From positions 1 through 51,009 of the forward strand of contig CAKTZA010000021.1 of assembly GCA_934635045.1 (NCBI GenBank): a stretch of 51,009 nucleotides of DNA. The letters run 5' to 3'. Below the pieces are notes generated by a model that saw only the letters and a list, made by a program, of their open reading frames with translations, was not told where the DNA came from and ran no database searches. How positions within the stretch are numbered: the stretch's first letter is position 1; every line of letters starts with the position of its first letter. A program made the translations under genes and the position numbers. This document shows, one piece after another, positions 17,891-26,620 of the stretch. The stretch comes from an uncultured Kiritimatiellota bacterium. GTDB taxonomy: Bacteria > Verrucomicrobiota > Kiritimatiellia > RFP12 > UBA1067.

Positions 17891-17901
17891 AATCCTTAAG
17901 C

Positions 17902-17916
17902 CCGAAGGCGCTTCGG
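17902..17916 (+). other. Small hairpin after map
   Basis: CCGAAG-GCG-CTTCGG, a 6-bp stem 11 nt after the stop, has no T-run. It is a possible weak terminator or mRNA-end stabiliser. Confidence 0.3.
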
Positions 17917-17986
17917 TCGAATGGCGGCTGATTGCTTGGGGATGGATGGTCCGTCGGCGCCTCTTCGGCTTTCGGCGGCGTGCTGA

Positions 17987-18015
17987 TTGACGGGACAGGC
18001 GATTTTCGGTATACT
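17987..18015 (+). promoter_or_regulatory. Sigma70-type promoter of the galactose operon
   Basis: TTGACG (17987-17992), a 17-nt spacer and TATACT (18010-18015) form a near-consensus promoter. The transcript would have a leader of about 25 nt with TAGGAG before the ATG at 18048. No operator repeat was seen, suggesting constitutive expression. Confidence 0.8.
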
Positions 18016-18047
18016 TTCACGCCATAATAACAACATAGGAGTCTTTT

Positions 18048-19319
18048 ATGGAACAGCAGAAACCGCAGGGCGGCAACGTCGCCGCCATCGTCACGATGTT
18101 CGCGCTCTTCTTCATGATCGCGTTCGTCACCAACTTCGCCGGTTCGATGGGCGTCATCGTCAAGAACCAGTTCGGCGCGTCGAACGCCGCGAGCCAGCTC
18201 GGCTCCTGCGCGAACTTCTTCGCCTACCTCTTCATGGGGATTCCGGGCGGCCTCATCCTGAAGCGCAAGGGCTACAAGTTCACGTCGATCCTCGCGTGCG
18301 CGGTGGGCTTCGCGGGCGTGGGCGTCCAGTGGCTTTCGGGCTACGTCGCGAGCTTCGGGGTGTACGTGACGGGCGCGTTCATCGCGGGCTTCTCGATGTG
18401 CCTGCTGAACCTCGTCGTGAACCCGATGCTCAACACGCTCGGCGGCGAGGGCAAGAAGGGCAACCAGCTCGTGCAGTTCGGCTCGTCCCTCAACTCCATC
18501 GGCGGCACGCTCGCGCCGATCCTCCTCGGCTACCTGATCGGCGGCGAGGTCGCGAAGGCCAAGGTGGCCGACGCCGCGCCGGCCCTCCTGATCGCGATGG
18601 CGATCTTCGCGCTCGCGATCGTCATCGTCGCGCTCTCGAAGATCCCCGAGCCGCACATGGAGACGGCGGCGGAGAGGGCCGCGCGCCTCTCCGGCGGCAC
18701 GTCGGTGCTGCGCGACATCGTCGAGACGCTCAAGTTCCGCCACTTCACGTTCGGCGCGCTCGCGATCTTCTTCTACATCGTCATCGAGTGCGGCATCCCG
18801 AACATGGCGAACCTCTACATGACGGCGGAGGGGACGCCCGGCTACGTCGGCGCGGTCGTCGCGGGCTCTGTCGTCGCGGTCTACTGGTTCCTGATGATGT
18901 GCGGCCGCATCCTCGGCGGCGTGATCGGCGGCAAGGTCTCCTCGAAGGTGATGGTGACGTGCTGCGCGGTCGGCGGCATCGCGCTCATGCTCGCGGCGAT
19001 GTACTGCCCCGTGAAGATGGTCAGCGTCTTCGGCAAGACCGTGCCGCTCTCGATGTGCTTCGCGGTCCTCTGCGGCGCGTGCACGTCCGTCATGTGGGGC
19101 GCGATCTTCAACCTCGCGGCGGAGGGCCTCGGCAAGTACGTGCCGATGGGCTCCGGCATCTTCATGTGCATGGTCTTCGGCGGCGTGCTGCTGCCGGTGC
19201 AGGGCCTGATTGCGGACAAGATCGGCATCCTGAACAGCTACTGGCTGACGATCGCGCTCTTCGCCTACGTGCTCGTCTATGCGCACATCCTTTCCATCCC
19301 CTCGAAGAAAGCAGCCTAA
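18048..19319 (+). CDS. Sugar:H+ symporter, FHS (FucP/GluP) family MFS permease
   Basis: A 423-residue inner-membrane transporter with about 12 hydrophobic segments. FVTNFAGSMGVIVKNQF and the conserved NPMLNTLGG near the fourth and fifth helices resemble the fucose/galactose/glucose permeases FucP and GluP. TAGGAG precedes the ATG. A galactokinase gene follows after 13 nt, making galactose or a galactoside the most likely substrate (inference). It is the first gene behind a strong promoter. Confidence 0.85.
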   Translation: MEQQKPQGGNVAAIVTMFALFFMIAFVTNFAGSMGVIVKNQFGASNAASQLGSCANFFAYLFMGIPGGLILKRKGYKFTSILACAVGFAGVGVQWLSGYVASFGVYVTGAFIAGFSMCLLNLVVNPMLNTLGGEGKKGNQLVQFGSSLNSIGGTLAPILLGYLIGGEVAKAKVADAAPALLIAMAIFALAIVIVALSKIPEPHMETAAERAARLSGGTSVLRDIVETLKFRHFTFGALAIFFYIVIECGIPNMANLYMTAEGTPGYVGAVVAGSVVAVYWFLMMCGRILGGVIGGKVSSKVMVTCCAVGGIALMLAAMYCPVKMVSVFGKTVPLSMCFAVLCGACTSVMWGAIFNLAAEGLGKYVPMGSGIFMCMVFGGVLLPVQGLIADKIGILNSYWLTIALFAYVLVYAHILSIPSKKAA

Positions 19320-19332
19320 GGAGGTTTCCGCC

Positions 19333-20508
19333 ATGCTGAACCAGAATGTCTACGACGAGCTCGTCTCCAAGTTCGAGAAGCTCTACGGCGAGAGGCCGCA
19401 GGTCGTCGCCTACGCGCCGGGCCGCATCGAGGTGCTCGGCAACCACACCGACTACAACGAGGGCTTCGTGTTCTCGGCGGCGATCGACAAGGGCACGTTC
19501 TTCGCCGTGAGCCCGACGGCCGACGAGAGCTGCTCGCTCACGGCCGGCGACCTGATGGAGACGGCGAACTTCTCCATCCGCGACGTGAAGCCCGCGCGCG
19601 AGATGACGTGGCAGAACTACGTGACGGGCACGTTCAACTGGCTCTTCGACGACGATCCGGCCGAGGCGAAGCACGGCTGGAAGGCGATGTTCCTCGGCAA
19701 CATCCCGCTCGGCGCGGGGCTCTCGTCGTCCGCCGCGCTGGAGATGGCGACGGCGCTCGCGCTCCAGAAGCTCTACGGCACGAGTTTCGACAAGACGACG
19801 CTCGCGAAGATCGGGCAGAAGGCCGAGCACACGTTCGCGGGCTGCCCCTGCGGGCTGCTCGACCAGGCGTCCTCGATGTACGGCCAGACGGGTGCGCTCG
19901 TCAAGAGCGACTTCCGCTCGAACACGTTCGAGACCGTGCCGCTCGGCGACAAGGTCGCGTTCATGATGGTGAAGTCGAACGCGAAGCACGCGCTCGTGGA
20001 CGGGGCGTACGCCTCGCGCCGCCAGGCGTGCGAAGACGCGGCGAAGTATTTTGCGGGCGTCCTGAAGAAGGGGAACGTCACGCACCTGCGCGACGTCACG
20101 ACGGCCGAGTGGGTGCTCTACCGCAGCGGCCTTTCCGAGACGACGGCGAAGCGCGCGGTGCACCCGATCGGCGAGGACGAGCGCGTCCTCCAGGGCGCGG
20201 CGCTGCTGGAGAAGGGCGACCTGAAGGGCTTCGGCGCGCTCATGTACGACTCGCACGAGTCGAGCCGCAACTGGTTCGAGAACTCCTGCGAGGAGCTGGA
20301 CGCGATCGTGGACGCGGCGAAGGCGATTCCCGAGGTCTACGGCGCGCGCCTCTCCGGCGGCGGGTTCGGCGGCAGCTGCTGCCTGCTCGTCGACCCGGCG
20401 GCGGCCGACCGCATCGCGGCGGCGATCACGCGCGAGTACAAGGCGAAGTTCGGCGACGAGCCGACCTGCTCGCTGATTCCGCCGTCCGACGGCGCGCATC
20501 TCGTCTAA
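19333..20508 (+). CDS. galK: Galactokinase (GHMP family)
   Basis: A 391-residue cytoplasmic kinase that phosphorylates galactose at C1 with ATP, the entry step of the Leloir pathway. The signature at residues 30-41 reads GRIEVLGNHTDY, where the usual GEHTDY glutamate is Asn37. The ATP-binding GAGLSSSAALE is at 127-137, and the third GHMP motif LSGGGFGGSCC lies near residue 340. AAGGAGG precedes the ATG at 19333; an earlier in-frame start at 19279 lies inside the permease gene. The Asn substitution leaves slight doubt about the exact sugar. galE and galT are not in the window. Confidence 0.88.
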   Translation: MLNQNVYDELVSKFEKLYGERPQVVAYAPGRIEVLGNHTDYNEGFVFSAAIDKGTFFAVSPTADESCSLTAGDLMETANFSIRDVKPAREMTWQNYVTGTFNWLFDDDPAEAKHGWKAMFLGNIPLGAGLSSSAALEMATALALQKLYGTSFDKTTLAKIGQKAEHTFAGCPCGLLDQASSMYGQTGALVKSDFRSNTFETVPLGDKVAFMMVKSNAKHALVDGAYASRRQACEDAAKYFAGVLKKGNVTHLRDVTTAEWVLYRSGLSETTAKRAVHPIGEDERVLQGAALLEKGDLKGFGALMYDSHESSRNWFENSCEELDAIVDAAKAIPEVYGARLSGGGFGGSCCLLVDPAAADRIAAAITREYKAKFGDEPTCSLIPPSDGAHLV

Positions 20509-20523
20509 GCAAGGAGAACAACC

Positions 20524-21579
20524 ATGAAACCTGTCAAGTCCGTTTTCGTTTCGCTCGTCGCGCTGGGCGCGTGCGCCGCGTTCGCGCAGGATGAACAAGG
20601 GGCGGAAGCCGCCGCGCCGGAGGCGGCGGCCCCCAAGAAAGTCGCGGCCGCGCCGACCTTCACGACGCTGCCGTTCTGCCGCGCGTGCGAGGGCACGGCG
20701 GAAGTGCTGCTGCCGGGCAAGGACTGGGCCGCCATTGAGGACGGCAAGTTCTATCCGCTCGGCTCGGCGTTCCGCACGCGCGGCACGGGCAAGCTGACGG
20801 TCGCGTTCGGCAAGGACTCGTTCGCGACGATCGCGGGCGACGCCTCCTTCGGGACGCGCGCGCAGGCGCTCGGCGTCAAGACGCGCACGGTCGTCCTCGG
20901 CGAGGGCACGCTGGACCTCGACCTTGCGGACAACCTGCCGGAGGGCGCGTTCTTCGTGACGGCGCCCGGCTTCACGGTGAAGAACCCGGCCGGTGAGTCG
21001 CGCTACACGTACGAGAAGACGGCGTTCGGCGACCGCGCGGTCGTGCGGTGCGTGACGGGGACGCTCGGCCTCTCCGGGCGGCACTTCGAGATTCCCCAGA
21101 TGCGCGCGGCGAACGAGCTCATCCTCACGAGCGAGCACGACTACCTCGTGACCATCCTGGAGAACACGAGCGGCGACTACGTCGTCCGACTCGACCAGGG
21201 CGTGCGCCTTGAGTCGCAGATCGCGGAGGACGGCACGGCCGAGCAGAAGGCCGTCACGGAGAAGGCCGAGATCAAGCTCTCGCCGAAGATGAAGATCAAC
21301 ATCCACCGCGCCGTCCCGTCGGTCGGCGAGCGGATGAGCGTGTTCGTCATGGCGTTTGACGCGGCGGGCAACCCGATAGGGCCGGGCGTGAGCTTCTGCG
21401 AGGGCCGCGCCGAGGTGAACGCGGGCACGCTCGTCTCGAAGGCCGAGACCGAGGCGGACGCCCTCGCGAAGAAGGCCGCCGAGGCGACCGAGACGACGGA
21501 AGCCGCCGCCGAGGACGACGAGCCGGCGGCCCAGGCGTCCGAAGAGGCGTCGTCCGACGATTCCTCGGACGAGGAGTGA
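20524..21579 (+). CDS. Secreted FecR-like domain protein of unknown function
   Basis: A 351-residue protein with a signal peptide (MKPVKSVFVSLVALGACAAFAQ), an Ala/Glu/Pro-rich segment (23-45), a beta-rich region with FecR-like character (about 60-260, e.g. GTLDLDLADNLPEGAFFVTAP followed by PGFTVKNPAG) and a very acidic Ala/Glu/Asp/Ser C-terminal tail (from about 305). FecR-domain proteins often serve as periplasmic sensors or scaffolds, but no partner sigma factor is here. AAGGAG precedes the ATG, 15 nt after galK. The function is not recognised. Confidence 0.65.
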   Translation: MKPVKSVFVSLVALGACAAFAQDEQGAEAAAPEAAAPKKVAAAPTFTTLPFCRACEGTAEVLLPGKDWAAIEDGKFYPLGSAFRTRGTGKLTVAFGKDSFATIAGDASFGTRAQALGVKTRTVVLGEGTLDLDLADNLPEGAFFVTAPGFTVKNPAGESRYTYEKTAFGDRAVVRCVTGTLGLSGRHFEIPQMRAANELILTSEHDYLVTILENTSGDYVVRLDQGVRLESQIAEDGTAEQKAVTEKAEIKLSPKMKINIHRAVPSVGERMSVFVMAFDAAGNPIGPGVSFCEGRAEVNAGTLVSKAETEADALAKKAAEATETTEAAAEDDEPAAQASEEASSDDSSDEE

Positions 21580-21682
21580 GCGCGGGCTTCTGCCGGAACA
21601 GATCCTTTCACACCATCCAACATCACACACAAAACCGAACCAATCGAACAGTCGAGCATTCGTAGAATCGAGCAACAAGAAA

Positions 21683-23338
21683 ATGGTCATTCATCAATTC
21701 AACAAGCTGATCCGCAACCGCTGGCTCTGGGGCGCCTTCGCCATCGCGATTTCCGCCTTTTTCGCCTTTGACTTCCTCATCGCCGACCTCGGCGGCGAGT
21801 CGCGCGCCGAGACGTCGGGCGACGCGGGCACGCTCGCGGGCAAGTCCGTCGACGGCAAGCTCTTCGCGGCCCTTGCGGAGGAGGCGCGCGGCTTCGGCCG
21901 CTCGCGCGACTGGCAGATGAAGCAGGGCGACGTCAACCGCCAGGCGTGGGAGAGCTACGCCGCGCTGCTCGTCGCCGGCAAGGCGGGCGTCGAGGCGACG
22001 GACGCCGAGGTGCAGGCGATCATCCGCCGCGATCCCTCGTTCCAGCAGAACGGCGGCTTCAGCTTCGCGCTCTACCAGCGCGCGCTCCGCGACAACGGGC
22101 TCACGCCCGAGCGCTTCGAGGCGTTCCTGAAGCGCCGCGTCACGCTCATGCGCCTCGGGCAGGCCGTGCTCGGGTCGGCGGCGTGGACGTCGCCGATGGA
22201 GCTTGACCAGGCCGTGGCGGACATGACGGACACGTTCACCGTCAAGGTCGCGACGTTCACCCAGTCGAAGAAGGACGCCGACGCCGTCAAGGTCGACGAC
22301 AAGGCCCTGAAGGCCTGGTTCGAGAAGAACCAGAAGAGCCTGGAGCTTCCCGAACGCACGAAGATCCGCTTCGTGAAGTTCGACGCGACGAACAAGGACC
22401 TGCTCGCACGCATGACCGTCACCGAGGACGAGATGCGCGACCGCTACGACGTCACCATCGACAAGTACACGTCGACGGACACGAACGGCGTCGAGACGGT
22501 GAAGAAGTTCGAGGACGTGAAGGCGGGCATCGAGAAGGAGCTGCGCCAGATTGCGGCCGTCCAGTGCCTGGAGACGAACCTCAACGTCCGCGCCTACGCC
22601 CAAAAGGCGGCGAAGGGCTCGTCGCGGCTGGACGAGATCGCGAAGGAGGAGGGCCTGAAGGTCCAGACGAGCGACTGGTTCGCGCTGGACGGCGGCTACC
22701 AGGAGGGCTTCATGAAGCGCACGTACCAGATCTGCCCCGGCGCGAAGGGCTTCTCCGAGGCGGTCGCCGAGCTCGACACGTCGAGCGAAGACCTGCGCTA
22801 CGCGGTCGTGAGCTCCGCGAACGCCGTCTGGCTGATCGAGAAGGCCGAGACGAGCCCGAAGCACGTGCCGACGTTCGACGAGGCGAAGAAGGCGATCGGG
22901 CCGCGCGCGCTCCGCGACGCGAAGGCGGACGCCTTCAAGGCGCAGGTCGAGGCGATCGCGAAGAAGGGCGCGAAGGCGGTGGAGGCCGTCAAGGGCGTGT
23001 CGACGAACCTCACGTTCACGGTCTCCGACCTCCGCCAGGGCACGGACAGCGGCATTGAGAACGCGATGGCCGTCGCGCGCGCCGCGATGAAGCTCAAGAA
23101 GGGCGAAGTCTCCGAATTCACGCTGACCTCGCCGGGCCATGCGCTCCTCGTCGTCTGCGAAGACCGCACGGCGGGCGACGCCGCGAAGGCGATGGTGCTG
23201 CGCTCGCAGATCCGCGACGAGCTCGCGATGCTCCAGCAGCGGCAGATCCCCGAAAGCTGGCGCAAGTGGAACCTCGAACGCCTCGGCTTCGAGACGGGCG
23301 AGATCTCGTCGGTCGAGAATCCGGAAGAGGAAGAATGA
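21683..23338 (+). CDS. PpiD/SurA-like membrane-anchored peptidylprolyl isomerase/foldase
   Basis: A 551-residue protein with one N-terminal membrane anchor (about residues 13-35, WLWGAFAIAISAFFAFDFLI) and the rest outside the membrane. A SurA-N-like chaperone region (about 70-170, with IIRRDPSFQQNG and GLTPERFEAFLKRRV) precedes a divergent parvulin-like region and a long helical C-terminus, giving the architecture of PpiD. It probably assists folding of exported proteins, of which this genome has many. The 103-nt leader is A/C-rich with no clear Shine-Dalgarno. dut overlaps its stop (ATGA). PPIase activity is not assured, because the parvulin core is weakly conserved. Confidence 0.75.
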   Translation: MVIHQFNKLIRNRWLWGAFAIAISAFFAFDFLIADLGGESRAETSGDAGTLAGKSVDGKLFAALAEEARGFGRSRDWQMKQGDVNRQAWESYAALLVAGKAGVEATDAEVQAIIRRDPSFQQNGGFSFALYQRALRDNGLTPERFEAFLKRRVTLMRLGQAVLGSAAWTSPMELDQAVADMTDTFTVKVATFTQSKKDADAVKVDDKALKAWFEKNQKSLELPERTKIRFVKFDATNKDLLARMTVTEDEMRDRYDVTIDKYTSTDTNGVETVKKFEDVKAGIEKELRQIAAVQCLETNLNVRAYAQKAAKGSSRLDEIAKEEGLKVQTSDWFALDGGYQEGFMKRTYQICPGAKGFSEAVAELDTSSEDLRYAVVSSANAVWLIEKAETSPKHVPTFDEAKKAIGPRALRDAKADAFKAQVEAIAKKGAKAVEAVKGVSTNLTFTVSDLRQGTDSGIENAMAVARAAMKLKKGEVSEFTLTSPGHALLVVCEDRTAGDAAKAMVLRSQIRDELAMLQQRQIPESWRKWNLERLGFETGEISSVENPEEEE

Positions 23339-23763
23339 CCCTCGCGTTCAAGCGGATTCATCCCGACGCCGTCCTCCCCGCGTATGCTCACCCGAGCGAC
23401 GCGGGGATGGACTTGCGGAGCGTCGCGGACGTTGTGATTCCCCGTGGCGGACGCGCGCTCGTCCCGACGGGGCTCGTCATCCTCCTGCCGCCGCTGTACG
23501 AGGCGCAAGTGCGGCCGCGTTCGGGCCTCGCCCTGAAGCACGGCGTCACGGTGCTCAACTCGCCCGGCACGATCGACGCCGGCTATCGCGGCGAGATCGG
23601 CGTCATCTTGGCGAACTTCGGCGAAGCCGACTTCGCCGTGAAGAGGGGCGACAAGATCGCCCAGCTCGTCATCGCGCCCGTCACGCAGCCGCAGGTCGAG
23701 GAGACGGATGTCGTCGACGCGACGGATCGCGGCACGGGCGGCTTCGGCTCGACCGGCGTGTGA
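23335..23763 (+). CDS. dut: dUTP diphosphatase
   Basis: A 143-residue homotrimeric enzyme hydrolysing dUTP to dUMP and pyrophosphate. All five family motifs are visible: SDAGMDL, RPRSGLAL, GTIDAGYRGEI with the catalytic Asp, RGDKIAQLV, and the C-terminal RGTGGFGSTG. The ATG at 23335 overlaps the upstream stop and gives the normal length; the longer in-frame start at 23266 lies inside the preceding gene. It ends 23 nt before the rpmJ promoter. Confidence 0.97.
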   Translation: MTLAFKRIHPDAVLPAYAHPSDAGMDLRSVADVVIPRGGRALVPTGLVILLPPLYEAQVRPRSGLALKHGVTVLNSPGTIDAGYRGEIGVILANFGEADFAVKRGDKIAQLVIAPVTQPQVEETDVVDATDRGTGGFGSTGV

Positions 23764-23780
23764 TGGACGCGGCAAAAATG

Positions 23781-23816
23781 CCCCCCTTGCGCGCGAGGCA
23801 CACTTTTTGATATACT
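23781..23816 (+). promoter_or_regulatory. Promoter of the rpmJ-rplQ operon
   Basis: TTGCGC (23787-23792), an 18-nt spacer and TATACT (23811-23816) repeat the architecture of the tRNA-Leu promoter, including CCCCCCTTGCGCGC and GATATACTAC. The -35 lies in a 14-bp near-dyad, CCTTGCGCGCGAGG (23785-23798). Confidence 0.8.
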
Positions 23817-23854
23817 ACACAGACATTCGACCACTCTAAAGAGTAAACAACATA

Positions 23855-23968
23855 ATGAAAGTACGTAGTTCCGTTCGTCGCATTTGCGAGAACTGTCGCA
23901 TCATCCGCCGCAAGGGCGTGGTGCGCGTGATCTGCACCAACCCGCGCCACAAGCAGTGCCAGGGTTAA
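23855..23968 (+). CDS. rpmJ: 50S ribosomal protein bL36
   Basis: A 37-residue ribosomal protein beginning MKVRSSVRRICENC and ending NPRHKQCQG. The CENC...C...H ligands of the zinc-binding form are present. It is first in the operon, with a leader of about 30 nt containing only a weak AAAGAG. It is followed by rpsM after 18 nt, the standard order. Confidence 0.96.
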   Translation: MKVRSSVRRICENCRIIRRKGVVRVICTNPRHKQCQG

Positions 23969-23986
23969 GAAAGGTAAAGAAGAAAC

Positions 23987-24367
23987 ATGCCGAGACTGAT
24001 GGGTGTGGACATTCCGGGGAAGAAGCACATTCGCTTCGCGCTCCGTTATATCCACGGTATTGGGCCGAAGCGCGCCGATGACGTGCTGGCGGCGGTCAAG
24101 GTCGATCCGATGAAGAAGGCGGACGACGTTACGCAGGACGAGATCCACGCGATCACGACGTACATTCAGGAGCACTACCGCGTCGAGGGCGACCTCCGCC
24201 GCGAGGTTTCGCAGAACATCCGCCGCCTGATCCAGATCGGATCGTACCGCGGGCTCCGTCACAAGAAGGGCCTTCCGGTCCGTGGCCAGCGCACGAAGAC
24301 GAACGCCCGCACCCGCAAGGGCGGCAAGCGCGTCTCCATCGCGATGCCGAAGCAGGCCGGCCGCTAA
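23987..24367 (+). CDS. rpsM: 30S ribosomal protein uS13
   Basis: A 126-residue small-subunit head protein. MGVDIPGKKHIRFALRYIHG at the N-terminus, the helix-two-turn-helix region and GLRHKKGLPVRGQRTKTNAR at the C-terminus are hallmark sequences. It contacts the P-site tRNA and bridges to the large subunit. The length is normal, with A/G-rich AAGAAA sequence before the ATG. Confidence 0.98.
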   Translation: MPRLMGVDIPGKKHIRFALRYIHGIGPKRADDVLAAVKVDPMKKADDVTQDEIHAITTYIQEHYRVEGDLRREVSQNIRRLIQIGSYRGLRHKKGLPVRGQRTKTNARTRKGGKRVSIAMPKQAGR

Positions 24368-24381
24368 GGGGGTAATTTAAC

Positions 24382-24837
24382 ATGGCAGAAGAAATCAAGA
24401 AAGAGGCCGCGCCCGTCGAGGCGCCCGCCGCCGCCGCGCCGGCCGCCGAGGGCGAAGCCGCCGAGGGCAAGGCGAAGAAGTCGGGCAAGTCGATTCCGGC
24501 CGGGATCGCGTTCATCCGCTCGACGTTCAACAACACCCAGGTCTCCATCGCCGATGCGCGCGGTGGCGTGATCAGCTGGAGCTCGGCCGGCAAGGCGGGC
24601 TTCAAGGGCTCCCGCAAGTCCACCGCGTTTGCGGCGACGATGGTCGCGCAGGATGCGGCGCGCGTTGCGGTCGCCAAGGGCATGCACGAGTGCGAGGTGC
24701 GCATGCAGGGCGCCGGCGCCGGCCGCGAGAGCGCGGTTCGCGCGATTCAGGCTGCGGGCATTCGCGTCACGCAGATTACCGACACCACGCCGGTGCCGCA
24801 CAACGGTTGCCGCGCTCGCAAGCGCAGGAGGGTCTAA
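24382..24837 (+). CDS. rpsK: 30S ribosomal protein uS11 with N-terminal extension
   Basis: A 151-residue small-subunit platform protein, with VAKGMHECEVRMQGAGAGRE and ITDTTPVPHNGCRARKRRRV typical of the family. The first 35 or so residues are an Ala/Glu/Pro/Lys-rich extension (EAPAAAAPAAEGEAAEG) absent from most homologues, which are about 125-130 residues. AAGGGGG precedes the ATG and the next in-frame Met lies deep inside the domain, so the extension appears genuine. rpsD starts 2 nt after the stop. Confidence 0.97.
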   Translation: MAEEIKKEAAPVEAPAAAAPAAEGEAAEGKAKKSGKSIPAGIAFIRSTFNNTQVSIADARGGVISWSSAGKAGFKGSRKSTAFAATMVAQDAARVAVAKGMHECEVRMQGAGAGRESAVRAIQAAGIRVTQITDTTPVPHNGCRARKRRRV

Positions 24838-24839
24838 TC

Positions 24840-25469
24840 ATGGGTCGTTATACTGGTCCCGTTTGTCGTCAGTGCCGCCGCGAAGGGCAGAAGCTCTTCC
24901 TCAAGGGGGCGCGTTGCTACATGGCCAAGTGCCCGATTGAACAGGGCACGGGCGCGCCCGGCATGCACGTCGGCCGCCGCATGAAGAAGATGTCCGAATA
25001 CGGCAGCCAGCTGCGCCAGAAGCAGTCGCTCCGCCGCCAGTACGGCATGGGCGAGCTGCAGTTCCACCGCTTCTTCGAGGAGGCCCTCCGCAAGGAAGGC
25101 GTCACGGGCGAGAACCTGCTGCAGATGCTCGAGATGCGTCTCGACAACATCGTCTACCGCCTCGGGCTCGCGCCGAGCCGCCGCGCCGCGCGCCAGTTCG
25201 TGCTGCACGGCCACATCCTCGTGAACGACCGCAAGGCCGCGATCCCCTCGCACGTCCTCAAGGTCGGCGACGTCGTCGCCGTCAAGGACGCCGCGAAGTC
25301 GAAGGACGCCGCGAACCGTTCGGTCGAGGCCGCGACGGGCGCGCAGCTGCCCGTGTGGATGCAGTTCGACAAGGCCAATCTCAAGGCCGAGGTCCTGGCC
25401 GTCCCGACGCGCGAGCAGATTGCGCCGATCGTCGACGAGCAGGCCATCGTCGAACTCTACTCCCGCTAA
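24840..25469 (+). CDS. rpsD: 30S ribosomal protein uS4 (zinc-binding form)
   Basis: A 209-residue primary rRNA-binding protein of the small subunit. The N-terminus has the four-cysteine zinc site (CRQC...C...C at about residues 9-31), and the S4 domain (about 95-160) has MLEMRLDNIVYRLGLAPSR and VLHGHILVNDR. A longer in-frame start at 24690 lies inside rpsK, so the ATG at 24840, preceded by AGGAGGG, was chosen. Confidence 0.98.
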   Translation: MGRYTGPVCRQCRREGQKLFLKGARCYMAKCPIEQGTGAPGMHVGRRMKKMSEYGSQLRQKQSLRRQYGMGELQFHRFFEEALRKEGVTGENLLQMLEMRLDNIVYRLGLAPSRRAARQFVLHGHILVNDRKAAIPSHVLKVGDVVAVKDAAKSKDAANRSVEAATGAQLPVWMQFDKANLKAEVLAVPTREQIAPIVDEQAIVELYSR

Positions 25470-25507
25470 CGGAGTCACATCGTCAACCTATCAAAGGGGA
25501 GTAATAA

Positions 25508-26608
25508 ATGCCTATCCGTTTGAGCCCTTTCGAGATGCCGCATAACGTCCAGGTCCTGGACGAAGGCAAGACCGCGACGTACACCCGTTTCGTTGCGGAA
25601 CCGTTCGAAATCGGCTATGCGCGGACGATCGGCAACTCCCTCCGTCGTGTTCTTCTGAGCTCGATCGAGGGGGCAGCGATCTCGTCCGTCAAAATCAAGG
25701 GCGTCAACCACGAGTTCTCGTCGATCAAGGGCTGCACGGAAGATGTCACCGACATCATCCTCAACCTGAAGCGCGTCCTGCTGAAGACCTATACCCGCGA
25801 GCCGATGACGATTTCGCTCAAGGCGACGGGGCCGTGCACGGTCACGGCGGAGGCCTTCGCGCAGGGCAACAACGTCATGGTGCTGAACCCGAAGCAGGAG
25901 ATCTGCACGCTCGACGTGGACGGCGAACTCGAACTGACGTGCGATGTCCGCACGGGGCGCGGCTTCTGCCTCGCCGACGGCAACAAGAAGCCGGACCAGG
26001 AGATCGGCAAGATCGCGATCGACTCGATCTTCTCGCCGGTGACGCGCGTGAACTTCCTCGTGGAGAACACCCGCGTCGGCCAGCGCACCGACTACGAGAA
26101 GCTCGTCCTCGACATCTGGACGGACGGGCGCATCTCGCCGGAAGACGCGCTGAAGACGGCCGGTGCCGTCCTCCGCCGCCACCTCGACGTGTTCGTCGAC
26201 TATGACGGCGTGGAGACGCTTGAGTTCGAGGACATCGAGAAGGACGCGGCCACGGAGCGCGAACGCCTCCGCAAGCTCGTGAACATGTCCGTGAACGAGG
26301 TCGAGCTGTCCGTCCGTGCGGCGAACTGCCTCAACAACGCGAACATCTCGACGGTCGGCGAGCTGATCTCGAAGACCGAGGCCGACATGCTCAAGTACCG
26401 CAACTTCGGCAAGAAGTCGCTCGGCGAAATTAAGGCAAAACTCGTGACGATGGGCCTTTCTCTTGGCTTCAAGTTCGATCCTGAACTGATGGAGAAGAAG
26501 AAAGACGACAAGGAAAAGGACAAGGGCAAGGAAAAGGACAAGGGCAAAGACAAGGATAAGGACAAGGAAAAGGGCCAGGACACGGATAACGAGAAGAAGA
26601 CGAACTAA
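25508..26608 (+). CDS. rpoA: RNA polymerase alpha subunit with charged C-terminal tail
   Basis: A 366-residue protein that nucleates RNA polymerase assembly and contacts UP elements and activators. The N-terminal dimerisation domain (about 15-235) has FEIGYARTIGNSLRRVLLSS, and the C-terminal domain (about 255-325) has ELSVRAANCLNNANISTVGEL and RNFGKKSLGEI in order. About 35 residues of Lys/Asp/Glu repeats (KKKDDKEKDKGKEKDKG and so on) follow, encoded partly by a perfect 18-bp tandem duplication (26510-26545). Typical alpha subunits end near residue 330. A GGGGAG site precedes the ATG. Confidence 0.98.
   Translation: MPIRLSPFEMPHNVQVLDEGKTATYTRFVAEPFEIGYARTIGNSLRRVLLSSIEGAAISSVKIKGVNHEFSSIKGCTEDVTDIILNLKRVLLKTYTREPMTISLKATGPCTVTAEAFAQGNNVMVLNPKQEICTLDVDGELELTCDVRTGRGFCLADGNKKPDQEIGKIAIDSIFSPVTRVNFLVENTRVGQRTDYEKLVLDIWTDGRISPEDALKTAGAVLRRHLDVFVDYDGVETLEFEDIEKDAATERERLRKLVNMSVNEVELSVRAANCLNNANISTVGELISKTEADMLKYRNFGKKSLGEIKAKLVTMGLSLGFKFDPELMEKKKDDKEKDKGKEKDKGKDKDKDKEKGQDTDNEKKTN
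26510..26545 (+). repeat. 18-bp tandem duplication in the rpoA tail
   Basis: The 18-bp unit beginning AAGGAAAAGGAC is repeated perfectly, in frame, within the Lys/Asp/Glu tail. Slippage is the simplest origin. Confidence 0.9.
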
Positions 26609-26620
26609 GGAATCGAAACC

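Noticed and set aside
19162..21690. Long minus-strand open frame opposite galK and the FecR-like gene
   Set aside because: Composition is Arg/Leu/Ala-rich with no motif, while the plus strand encodes recognisable families with ribosome-binding sites.
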